Origin: Bacteroidales bacterium
Lineage (GTDB): Bacteria; Bacteroidota; Bacteroidia; Bacteroidales; NBLH01
Length of the DNA stretch: 10,742 nt
Assembly (NCBI GenBank): GCA_021647685.1
Contig: JAKIUH010000117.1
Location: 1 to 10,742 of the forward strand
Direction of reading: 5' to 3'
This document shows, one piece after another, positions 1 through 6,783 of this stretch. The translations under genes were made by a program, and so were the position numbers. The notes under the pieces are model-generated. The model did no database searches. It was given only the letters and a program-made list of their open reading frames with translations, and was not told where the DNA came from. Position 1 is the first letter of the stretch. The number at the start of each line of letters is the position of its first letter.

Positions 1-143
1 TGTACAAAAATATCTAAATCTTTTGGCTTTTTCTTTTTTAACTTTTTAAAAACAGCTTTTATTTTCTGTGAAGATTTTTTAGCTGTTTGTGGCAAATCTT
101 CAATATGTTCAATTAGGTATTTTAACGAATAATCTTGCATCAT
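1..143 (-). CDS. YkgJ-family cysteine-cluster protein, N-terminal fragment
   Basis: The minus strand is open from an ATG at 143 (a second ATG follows at 140) to the window edge, giving 47 codons. The peptide begins MMQDYSLKYLIEHIEDLP and runs into a lysine-rich helix (KKLKKKKPKDLD) before the cut. This lysine-rich lead-in resembles the N-terminus of Bacteroidota proteins annotated as YkgJ-family zinc/iron-chelating cysteine-cluster proteins. In those, a Cys cluster follows shortly after; here it would lie beyond the edge, so the diagnostic residues are not seen. The gene is divergent from the small membrane protein at 221. A TAnnTTTG match (148-155) ends 4 nt before the ATG, with no clear -33 TTG. 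The family call comes from recognising the N-terminus only; the reading frame itself is well supported. Confidence 0.6.
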   Translation of the reverse strand, partial: MMQDYSLKYLIEHIEDLPQTAKKSSQKIKAVFKKLKKKKPKDLDIFV

Positions 144-166
144 TGTGCAAAAATATATTTTTATAA

Positions 167-196
167 TTGAAAAATTAAAGAAATTTTGTATCTTTA
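167..196 (+). promoter_or_regulatory. candidate promoter of the small membrane protein gene
   Basis: A TTG at 167-169 is followed, after 19 nt, by TATCTTTA (189-196). This matches the Bacteroidota -7 box TAnnTTTG except at the last base. The box ends 24 nt before the ATG at 221, leaving room for a short leader. In AT-rich DNA such matches arise by chance, so this is tentative. Confidence 0.35.
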
Positions 197-220
197 ATCT
201 GCCAAAAAGCATTTTAAAAT

Positions 221-460
221 ATGAATATTGATATACAGTTTATTATAGAAACAATAGTTGTAAGTATTATTTTAACTGCTTATGCAACTTTTGTAAATTT
301 TTCGCAAAGACGAAAACTGCATCAAAAATTAGCCGAAGAATGTAAGGATAATTTGGCTTTTGCTCACCGCCATCCTTATTGGAATATTTTAATAACCTTT
401 GCTGCATTTTTCATACTTACTTTCTTGATGAAATTATTGCATGATGTAATTTTTGCGTAA
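221..460 (+). CDS. small two-helix membrane protein, hypothetical
   Basis: A 79-residue protein of unknown function. Two hydrophobic segments (about residues 10-25 and 55-74) look like transmembrane helices. They are separated by a basic, polar loop (SQRRKLHQKL, then acidic residues and a HRHPYW segment). By the positive-inside rule the loop is probably cytoplasmic, with both termini on the periplasmic side. I do not recognise a named family. It is more likely real than spurious: it has a plausible promoter, an ordinary ATG start, and codon and amino-acid use like its neighbours, and no better frame overlaps it. It diverges from the YkgJ-type gene and converges on the DUF5916 gene. Confidence 0.62.
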   Translation: MNIDIQFIIETIVVSIILTAYATFVNFSQRRKLHQKLAEECKDNLAFAHRHPYWNILITFAAFFILTFLMKLLHDVIFA

Positions 461-462
461 TA

Positions 463-517
463 CGTAGCACAACTCTCAGAGCTGTGACAACTCAGTACAG
501 AATGCTGCACCACAGCC
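463..517. repeat. GC-rich palindromic spacer between convergent genes
   Basis: This spacer is roughly half G+C, in strong contrast with the AT-rich surroundings. It holds a 19-bp near-perfect palindrome at 468-486 (CACAACTCT, C, AGAGCTGTG; one mismatch). It also has GCTGTG at 481-486 mirrored by CACAGC at 511-516, and a near-repeat of ACAACTC (469-475 and 487-493). No T-run follows on either strand, so it is not a classic intrinsic terminator. Its position between two convergent genes suggests a REP-like element or a structured 3' end. Confidence 0.4.
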
Positions 518-518
518 C

Positions 519-2672
519 TTAAAAAGTAATCCGCCAAACTAATTTTACGGCTCCTGATGTTGTTTGGGGGCGCATAAAATCAAACTCTTTTAAATTTTCA
601 TAGCCGCGATTATACACCAAATATAAGTCTGAACCGATTTTGGGTATCCAGTTTAAACGAAAATTTCCTAATAGCAGATCATCTAATGAGTTCCATTGAG
701 TAAACAATGTAAAATTAAGTTTAGGATTAATAGCAACTCTGATGTATTGTGCTAATTCATGAGTAGTTACATTGCCTTGTGGTAAATTTACAATATTTAC
801 GGAATAATCAGTTCTTAAATTAAGGTATTTATTAACATTGATACCTAATGAAGACTCAAAAGTATTTATTTCTCCTGTATAAAAATCGCCCCAATTCCAC
901 AGTAATTCAACCCAAATTTTTCTTCCTTGATAAGTTTCAAATTGAATTTCTTGGCGAAACATCCAGTATTCTCCTGATGGAATGGTAATAGAGTCGGCTA
1001 AATCAAAACCTTCGTCTAAGCGTTCGTATTGTTGGATGAAGTTAAATTCTGAGCGTTCGCCTTTTTTTGTTTCAAAGCCCAAGGGGCGAGTTTCGTTATA
1101 AAAAGATTCCATTTTGCCTGTACTGTTTGTCCGGTAATATCTAAATCCCCATGGTTTAAAAGCCATTTGGCGAAAACCGTATTTTGTAAACCAGCGCGGC
1201 GTAAAACGAAAACTCCAAATAAAACTGTCGAAATTATCACGGTAAACAAAACCCAGTTCAGGATTAAAATCAGCTTGAATACTGCTTACACCAATATAAT
1301 TATCGATTAAATCGTTCGGATAATCTACAAAAAGTCGCCAAGCATATACATTTTGTGTTATTTGGTCTTTATCAAAACTACGGACTACATGTCCGCCAAT
1401 TACCAAGTTCTTGTCATCCATAAAATGCGATGTAGAATAAGCTCCGTCTATTCCTGCAACTTGATTGCTGATATTTTCATTGTTTTTTGATGTAAGAATA
1501 AAACCTACATAAGACTGTTCGCCAATATCTCGTTTATACCGGATAACTGTATTGTTGGTTACGGGAATACTGTCTTCTTGTGCGGTGGTAATACTAAGTG
1601 CTCCAATATTATTTTTACCAACTTTCCCGTAAATTTTTGCTCCTCCAATAATAGAAACCGGTTCAAAATCTTCGATACCGATTTTCCGGGTATAAAAAGC
1701 TTCGTACGGACCGCCCATATTGAAGCGGAAATTTTGATAGCCTTCTAAGAAAAATTCTCTTTTCTCGGGATAATACAAATTAAAACGAGTTAGGTTTACG
1801 GCAATTCTATCGGCTTCTACTTGTGCAAAATCAGTATTATAAGTCAAATTCATTTTTAAGGTAGGCGATAAATTGATGTTTAAATCAGCACCAAATTTTG
1901 CAGGATATTCATCGGGTTCACCGGTTTCTTTTTTAAAGCTTGCTAATCCATAAGGTTTTAATTCAAAGCGTTTTGCATAACCAATGTTTTTTAGTCCGGC
2001 TAAAGTACCTGCATTTACCAAGCAGTAAATTGAACAGTCTCTACTCCAGCCTCTCCATAAAACTTGCTCATTTACCGCTCTGATATTTCGTTCAAAATTT
2101 ATAGCCCAAGCGTATTCATTGCTTTTTCTGAACTGTAAGGTATTAAAAGGAATACGAATTTCGGCAAACCAACCCTCTGAATTTACTTTTGTTTTTACAT
2201 CCCATACCCCGTTCCAATCACGGTTGGCTCTTTCGTTTCCCGACACCAATAAATCGGCTCTTGCACCATTGGGATTTATTATAAAAAGGTAACCGTTTCG
2301 ATGATCGTTAAAAGGCGATAAAATTACCTGAAAATTATCGTCTTCGCGATAGCGAAAATCTCTTTGCATATATTTTGCTGCGATTTTACTTTTTTGATAA
2401 CACCAAACACCTATGTATATAGCCAATTTATCATAAACAATAGCTACTTTAGTTTTTTCCGTTGCCGGCTGACCAAAATCCAGTTCCCGTTGTGTAAAAT
2501 TTGTGATGAAATTAGCATTTAGCCATACCTTTTCATTTAAGTTTCCATCAAAATTAATTTTTTCTTGCGTGAAACCGGCAAAAATAGTGTCTTGTCCTTC
2601 CTGTTGAGCATAAAATAGCGAGTATTGAAACAGAAATAACAAACTTATGAATATTTTGCTTGAGTATTTCAT
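519..2672 (-). CDS. DUF5916 protein with N-terminal CBM9-like domain, outer-membrane type
   Basis: A 717-residue exported protein. A signal peptide covers about residues 1-22 (basic start, hydrophobic core, Y-A before QQ). Residues about 35-210 resemble the carbohydrate-binding family 9-like sandwich that opens this family, including an FDGNLNEKVWLNA segment (the I-D-G-x-L-x-E-x-x-W pattern). The rest, about 235-717, is rich in alternating aromatic/polar beta strands and ends VKLVWRITF with a terminal Phe, as in outer-membrane beta-barrels; it matches the DUF5916 pattern. Length is normal for the family, with no frameshift seen. The substrate is unknown: binding of a glycan or surface polymer is inferred only from the CBM9-like fold. 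It is transcribed alone, leftward. I found no convincing promoter within 100 bp of the ATG at 2672, although the 640-bp upstream interval leaves room for one. Confidence 0.85.
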   Translation of the reverse strand: MKYSSKIFISLLFLFQYSLFYAQQEGQDTIFAGFTQEKINFDGNLNEKVWLNANFITNFTQRELDFGQPATEKTKVAIVYDKLAIYIGVWCYQKSKIAAKYMQRDFRYREDDNFQVILSPFNDHRNGYLFIINPNGARADLLVSGNERANRDWNGVWDVKTKVNSEGWFAEIRIPFNTLQFRKSNEYAWAINFERNIRAVNEQVLWRGWSRDCSIYCLVNAGTLAGLKNIGYAKRFELKPYGLASFKKETGEPDEYPAKFGADLNINLSPTLKMNLTYNTDFAQVEADRIAVNLTRFNLYYPEKREFFLEGYQNFRFNMGGPYEAFYTRKIGIEDFEPVSIIGGAKIYGKVGKNNIGALSITTAQEDSIPVTNNTVIRYKRDIGEQSYVGFILTSKNNENISNQVAGIDGAYSTSHFMDDKNLVIGGHVVRSFDKDQITQNVYAWRLFVDYPNDLIDNYIGVSSIQADFNPELGFVYRDNFDSFIWSFRFTPRWFTKYGFRQMAFKPWGFRYYRTNSTGKMESFYNETRPLGFETKKGERSEFNFIQQYERLDEGFDLADSITIPSGEYWMFRQEIQFETYQGRKIWVELLWNWGDFYTGEINTFESSLGINVNKYLNLRTDYSVNIVNLPQGNVTTHELAQYIRVAINPKLNFTLFTQWNSLDDLLLGNFRLNWIPKIGSDLYLVYNRGYENLKEFDFMRPQTTSGAVKLVWRITF

Positions 2673-3160
2673 TGTTTGATTATTGGGTGATACATTGATT
2701 TTATTTATGGAACAACTTATCTTTTGATGATGCTGTTTTTATTTAATAAAAGTTACCGATGCTGTATTTTTTTGAATTAGCTTGAAAAATAATTAAATAG
2801 GGCTTGCAGAAAAGCTCAGATGTGCATTTATTTTGGATTTTGTGAAGTGCAGATGTATAGAAATGCTTCAAACTGAGCAAAATACAAAAGAGATGTGCAG
2901 CTGAGCAGCAAAAAACATTATGGTTTTTATATAATAAATGCATGCTTTTTCGGATATTGTATTTGAAAACCTTGTATTTTGACACAATTAAATAAACATA
3001 ATGTGTTGATTAATAATACATTTAGCGTTTTTTAGCAAGCCCTAAATATTAAGTTATCCATATAATTGTATATTAATGCGAAATTACAAAATTATTGAAT
3101 TTTGAGACTAAATAAAACAATGGTTTACAACATGTTTTTATATTTGTATTGATTTTAAAT
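2673..3160. other. gene-poor AT-rich intergenic interval
   Basis: About 490 bp without a convincing gene. A minus-strand frame at 2743-2985 (80 codons) is low-complexity, rich in Cys, His, Lys and aromatic residues, has no recognisable domain, and is probably not translated. Short imperfect repeats of GATGTGCA and GCTCAG/CTGAGC type lie at about 2810-2910. A TAnnTTTG match sits on the minus strand at 3087-3094, but its nearest TTG is 23 nt away and it is about 415 nt from the DUF5916 start. I see no riboswitch or RNA gene here. Confidence 0.5.
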
Positions 3161-3309
3161 AGAGTTTGTCTATAAAGTCCGATTTCTGCGTTGTTGCTCA
3201 AAACACAAATCCTCAAATACGCTAGTATTCTGCGGTTTGTATTTATCGCACGCCTTGAACTCGAACTTTATAGTCCAAACTCTTGACTTTATGGACAGAC
3301 ACTAAATAG
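3156..3309. mobile_element. MITE-like palindromic element with possible 7-bp target duplication
   Basis: A non-coding element of about 140 bp. The core palindrome pairs 3162-3182 (GAGTTTG, T, CTATAAAGTCCGA) with the reverse complement of 3261-3282 (GAGTTTG, GA, CTATAAAGTTCGA). Inside, CAAA 3206-3209 pairs with TTTG 3236-3239, and AATAC 3216-3220 with GTATT 3225-3229 around a GCTA loop, so the whole core can fold into one long imperfect hairpin. A second copy of the terminal repeat lies at 3285-3303 (16 of 19 bases match the left end at 3161-3179), so the right end appears duplicated in tandem. TAAATAG occurs directly at both borders (3156-3162 and 3303-3309), as expected of a target-site duplication. 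There is no internal gene, so it would depend on a transposase elsewhere. A REP-like repeat is the alternative; copy number cannot be seen from this window. Confidence 0.6.
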
Positions 3310-3314
3310 TTTTG
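3283..3314 (+). promoter_or_regulatory. candidate promoter overlapping the element's right end
   Basis: TTG at 3283-3285 lies inside the palindromic element. After 21 nt comes TAGTTTTG (3307-3314), a full match to TAnnTTTG, which overlaps the right-hand TAAATAG copy and the flanking DNA. The box ends 3 nt before the methyltransferase ATG at 3318, so transcription would start at or very near the start codon. Confidence 0.4.
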
Positions 3315-3317
3315 GGT

Positions 3318-3944
3318 ATGAACAAAATTGAAAAAGCATATAATTCATGGGCGAAAATTTATGATACGAATGATAATAAAACCCGTGATTTAGACAAAAA
3401 AGCAAGTATCGAAACGCTGAGCAAATATCATTTTTCGCAAGTTTTGGAATTAGGCAGCGGAACGGGAAAAAATACCCTTTTTTTACTTAAAAAAGCACAA
3501 AAAATTGTGTGTTTGGATTTTTCAGATGAAATGTTAAAAAAAGCAAAAGAGAAAATACAAGATGAAAGAGTAGTTTTCCAAAAAGCTGATTTGAATAATG
3601 AATGGAAACTTAATGATGCAACATTTGATTTGATTACTTGTAGCTTAACACTTGAACACATTGAAAATTTGGATTTTATATTTAATCAGGCAAACTTGAA
3701 TCTTACAGATAGCGGACATTTTTTTGTTTGTGAATTGCACCCCTATAAACAATATTCCGGCAGTAAAGCTAGATATGAAGGCTCAGAGGGTATTGAGGTA
3801 TTGCAAACCTATACCCATCATCTTACCGATTATTTATCTGCTGCCCAAAATAATAGTTTTAAACTTGTTGAGTTAAATGAGTGGTTTGATGAGGATAATA
3901 ATTTACCAAGGCTTATTTCGTTTGTGTTTTGTAAAAATATTTGA
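3318..3944 (+). CDS. class I SAM-dependent methyltransferase
   Basis: A 208-residue Rossmann-fold methyltransferase of the Methyltransf_11/25 type. Motif I is at about residues 41-51 (VLELGSGTGK, the glycine-rich SAM loop). VCLDFSDEML follows, with D67 placed to bind the SAM ribose hydroxyls. ATFDLITCSLTLEHI at about 101-115 is the motif around the active-site strand. The opening AYNSWAKIYD is typical of BioC- and UbiE-like small-molecule methyltransferases. The substrate cannot be read from the sequence. I chose the ATG at 3318 over a TTG two codons earlier (3312), because that TTG lies inside the -7 box. The next in-frame Met comes after motif I, so no shorter start is credible. It lies immediately downstream of the palindromic element and 31 bp before the RemB-like gene, which has its own promoter. 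Confidence 0.85.
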   Translation: MNKIEKAYNSWAKIYDTNDNKTRDLDKKASIETLSKYHFSQVLELGSGTGKNTLFLLKKAQKIVCLDFSDEMLKKAKEKIQDERVVFQKADLNNEWKLNDATFDLITCSLTLEHIENLDFIFNQANLNLTDSGHFFVCELHPYKQYSGSKARYEGSEGIEVLQTYTHHLTDYLSAAQNNSFKLVELNEWFDEDNNLPRLISFVFCKNI

Positions 3945-3971
3945 AATTATTGCGTCTTTAATCTAATTTTG
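3940..3971 (+). promoter_or_regulatory. promoter of the RemB-like/kinase operon
   Basis: TTTG (3940-3943), a 20-nt spacer, then TAATTTTG (3964-3971): both boxes match the Bacteroidota housekeeping consensus with ideal spacing. It overlaps the methyltransferase stop codon. The -7 box ends 4 nt before the ATG at 3976, so the mRNA may be leaderless. It is the best promoter match I found in this window. Confidence 0.6.
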
Positions 3972-3975
3972 CCTA

Positions 3976-5583
3976 ATGGTTGATGTTTTATTAAAAAAGT
4001 TCTTGTTTTTTCTTCTATTTATTGCTGTGTTGTTCAATGCAAAAGCACAACAATTAACTTATTCGCAAGATTTTTATACTACGCAACAAATTGCATCTTT
4101 TATAAATCGTTCGAATATACCCGTTTTTTCTTCGGTAAAGCCGGTATTCAAATCGGATTTAAGTCGTAGCAATATAACCGACAGTTTGTTAAATCATCAC
4201 GGAAAGGATAAAAAATATTTACAAAAACATAAAGCAAGTTGGTTCTACCGTAAATTTAGGCGTGAGGATTTTATTGATTTTAAGCAAGATAATTTTCATC
4301 TGCAAATTAACCCTTTGTTTTTATTGGAATACAAAAAACAAGAAAACGATGCACGTAATTTTTTTATTAATACGCGTGGTATTGAGTTTAAAGCCGATTT
4401 AGGCAAACGTTTTTCTTTTTATTCAAGTTTTTATGAAAATCAAGCACGCTTTCCTGATTTTATTAGTGATTATGTACTCACGAATAGAGTAGTTCCGGGT
4501 CAAGGAGCTGCAAAATACGATGCACATCAGCCCAATGATTTTGATTATTCGCGTGCCGAAGCTTATATATCGGCACAAATTACCGATAATTTTCATATTC
4601 AATTTGGGCATTCCAAGCAATTTATCGGAGAGGGCTACCGCTCTTTAATTTTATCAGACAATAGTTTTAATTATCCTTTTTTTAAAATGACTTATGATTT
4701 AGGGCAATTTCGCTATACGGTTCTTTGGGCTCAATATCAACTTTTTCAGGGTGCTTATTACAGCTATCATTATCGAAAATATGCTTCGACCAATGCTTTG
4801 AGTTGGCTACCGGCTGCCGGTTTTGAAATTGCTCTTTTTGAAAGCATTACTTGGCAAGGAAATTCACCGGATAAGCCAAATAGTTTTAATATGAACTTTT
4901 TTAACCCCTTATTGTTGTGTCGTACGGTACAATATGGTTTAAAAGATGAGAAAAATATATTGCTGGGTATTAATTTACGGAAGAAAATAAGTCGTTTTGA
5001 ACAATTTTATGCCCAATTTGCATTAGACGAACTTAAAACGAATAATTCAGGAAAAAATAAATATGCTTTTCAGTTAGGAATAAAATCTTTTGATATTTTC
5101 AGAGCACTATTATACCGCCAACAATTGTTTGTTTTGGCAGAATATAATCAGGCACAGCCTTATACTTATGCGCACGAAGAGCTTTTATCTTCTTATTCAA
5201 ATTATAATCAACCTTTGGCACATCCTGCCGGTAGTGGTTTTTCTGAAATTACAGGTATTTTGGATTATCGCTTTCGCGATTTGTTTGTTAATATAAAATA
5301 TACCCGCTTAATTAATAGTTTAGATACATTAAATGCCAATTTTGGTTCAAATATTTTTCTTTCTGATACAGGTACAGGCGGAGATGTTATTGGTCAGGGA
5401 ATTAAAAACACTACGCAAAATCTAAGCATTAGTTTTGGCTTAACGATTAATCCGGTTACGAATTTTAAAATTTATGCCGAAGTTTGGAAGCGCTCTGTTG
5501 AAAACAGTTTACAAGTAAGCGATGAATTATATTTTTCTTTGGGAATAAAAACGGATATTAATAATTATTATTTTGATTTTTAG
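3976..5583 (+). CDS. remB: RemB/Wzi-like outer-membrane beta-barrel protein
   Basis: A 535-residue exported protein. The signal peptide is about 1-24 (basic start, long hydrophobic core, cut after A-K-A before QQ). The mature part has the block pattern I know from proteins annotated gliding motility protein RemB in Flavobacterium and relatives, which are related to the Wzi capsule-assembly barrel: NTRGIEF at about 132-138, then SFYSSFYENQARF, IQFGHSKQFIGEGYRSL, LSDNSFNYPF, FNPLLLCRTVQYG, and EYNQAQPYTYAHE with a C-terminal NNYYFDF ending in Phe. Known for the family: RemB was found in a gliding screen in Flavobacterium johnsoniae. A role in surface polysaccharide or surface-protein handling is an inference. 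RemB-like proteins also occur in non-gliders, so the symbol does not establish motility. The gene is the first of a two-gene operon and is followed after 4 bp by the kinase. Confidence 0.8.
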   Translation: MVDVLLKKFLFFLLFIAVLFNAKAQQLTYSQDFYTTQQIASFINRSNIPVFSSVKPVFKSDLSRSNITDSLLNHHGKDKKYLQKHKASWFYRKFRREDFIDFKQDNFHLQINPLFLLEYKKQENDARNFFINTRGIEFKADLGKRFSFYSSFYENQARFPDFISDYVLTNRVVPGQGAAKYDAHQPNDFDYSRAEAYISAQITDNFHIQFGHSKQFIGEGYRSLILSDNSFNYPFFKMTYDLGQFRYTVLWAQYQLFQGAYYSYHYRKYASTNALSWLPAAGFEIALFESITWQGNSPDKPNSFNMNFFNPLLLCRTVQYGLKDEKNILLGINLRKKISRFEQFYAQFALDELKTNNSGKNKYAFQLGIKSFDIFRALLYRQQLFVLAEYNQAQPYTYAHEELLSSYSNYNQPLAHPAGSGFSEITGILDYRFRDLFVNIKYTRLINSLDTLNANFGSNIFLSDTGTGGDVIGQGIKNTTQNLSISFGLTINPVTNFKIYAEVWKRSVENSLQVSDELYFSLGIKTDINNYYFDF

Positions 5584-5587
5584 ATAA

Positions 5588-6745
5588 ATGGGCTTTTTAC
5601 GAAGTAAATGGAGAACGGTTTTATTAATTTTAGCTTTGGGTATAGCTGCCAGTTCGTTTTGGTTTACCAGCGAGTTGGTTAGTAATTTGGCAAAAGAAGA
5701 GCGTAAAAAAATTAAAATATGGGCAGATGCATCAAAAGAGTTGCAAGAGGTGCCTTTGACCGGAGATGTTCCTTTATATCTTTATGAAATTATTCAGGAA
5801 AACCAAAGTATTCCCAGAATACTTACCGATGAGCAAGGAAACATTATTACATCAATGAATTTAGACCCGAAACGTGAAAACGATTCAGTTTATCTGAAAA
5901 AGCAAATTCAAATAATGAAAAAAGCACATAAACCTATTGTGATTGTGCTTTCGGATAAAAGTAAAAATTATATCTACTATGACGATTCCATTTTATTAAA
6001 GCAATTATCCTATTATCCCTTAATTCAATTTGCCATCATATTCTTATTTCTGGTGGTGGTTTATATTGCCTTAAGTATTTCGGAAACTTCTGAACAGAAT
6101 CGTTTATGGGTTGGAATGAGTAAAGAAACGGCTCATCAGTTGGGAACACCCATTTCATCTTTACTCGCATTTGTTGAAATGCTTAAAATGAGAAATTCCA
6201 ATGATGAAATTGCCCGCGAAGCCGAAAAAGATGTCATGCGTCTTGAAAAAATTACGGAACGTTTTTCGCGAATTGGTTCAGAACCGGTTCTTACCGAAAG
6301 CAATATTACTAAAGTTATTGTTCGTTTGGTTGAATATTTAAAAACCCGTACTTCGCCAAATATTGTTTACGAACAAGATTTTGACCCTGAAAAAGCCATT
6401 TATGCACCGGTAAATGTGGCACTTTTTGAATGGGTTATTGAAAATCTTTGGAAAAATGCCTTAGATGCAATGAACAATATGGGCGAAATGAGTATTTCCA
6501 TAAAAGATAATCATCAATGGGTATATATTGATATTACCGATACCGGAAAGGGCATTCCAAAACGTAAATTTCAGTCTATTTTTAAACCCGGATATACCAC
6601 CAAAGCACGTGGTTGGGGATTGGGTTTATCTTTGGCAAAACGCATTGTTGAAATTTATCATAAAGGTAAAATTTATGTGCGTTACTCAGAACCCGGGCGT
6701 GGAAGCACTTTCAGGATTGTTTTACGTAAATCCAATCAGAATTAA
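5588..6745 (+). CDS. membrane sensor histidine kinase
   Basis: A 385-residue kinase. TM1 is about residues 10-28, followed by a sensory region of about 110 residues, presumably periplasmic, with no recognised domain. TM2 is about 143-164. The H-box is KETAHQLGTPISSL with phospho-acceptor H183. The ATPase domain has the N-box ENLWKNALDA (N290), the G1 box DTGKGIP (D318), the F-box IFKPGYTTK, and the G2 box GWGLGLSLAKRI. All catalytic elements are present, so it should autophosphorylate. No receiver domain is fused and no response regulator is adjacent, so its partner lies elsewhere. It starts 4 bp after the RemB-like gene and is almost certainly co-transcribed with it, which suggests that it senses or controls a surface function linked to that protein (inference). 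The downstream neighbour converges on it, with a 38-bp gap. Confidence 0.92.
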   Translation: MGFLRSKWRTVLLILALGIAASSFWFTSELVSNLAKEERKKIKIWADASKELQEVPLTGDVPLYLYEIIQENQSIPRILTDEQGNIITSMNLDPKRENDSVYLKKQIQIMKKAHKPIVIVLSDKSKNYIYYDDSILLKQLSYYPLIQFAIIFLFLVVVYIALSISETSEQNRLWVGMSKETAHQLGTPISSLLAFVEMLKMRNSNDEIAREAEKDVMRLEKITERFSRIGSEPVLTESNITKVIVRLVEYLKTRTSPNIVYEQDFDPEKAIYAPVNVALFEWVIENLWKNALDAMNNMGEMSISIKDNHQWVYIDITDTGKGIPKRKFQSIFKPGYTTKARGWGLGLSLAKRIVEIYHKGKIYVRYSEPGRGSTFRIVLRKSNQN

Positions 6746-6753
6746 GTGCTTAC

Positions 6754-6776
6754 ACAGATACTGTCCCTTTTTTTTT
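6754..6776 (+). terminator. possible weak intrinsic terminator of the RemB/kinase operon
   Basis: A very short hairpin (ACAG 6754-6757, ATA, CTGT 6761-6764) is followed by CCC and a run of nine T (6768-6776), just after the kinase stop. The T-run is good but the 4-bp stem is weak, so it may be incidental or assisted by Rho. Confidence 0.35.
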
Positions 6777-6783
6777 GTGTTTT

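Noticed and set aside
1016..1249. 77-codon minus-strand frame within the DUF5916 gene
   Set aside because: Out-of-frame shadow of a well-supported coding region.
2800..2920. Possible CRISPR-like or tandem repeat (GATGTGCA, GCTCAG motifs)
   Set aside because: The motifs are short, irregularly spaced and imperfect; no repeat unit or uniform spacer length.
2743..2985. 80-codon minus-strand frame upstream of the DUF5916 gene
   Set aside because: Unusual residue composition, no domain, no promoter or conserved pattern; looks like chance in AT-rich intergenic DNA.
2990..3036. ACACA...TGTGT pairing near 2993-3008 as an operator
   Set aside because: Only a 5-bp stem in AT-rich DNA; not above chance.
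5090..5296. 68-codon plus-strand frame within the RemB-like gene
   Set aside because: Out-of-frame shadow; hydrophobicity reflects beta-strand coding in the real frame.
6746..6783. Bidirectional terminator for both convergent genes
   Set aside because: The T-run serves only the plus strand; on the minus strand it is an A-run and no T-tract follows the M16-like stop codon.
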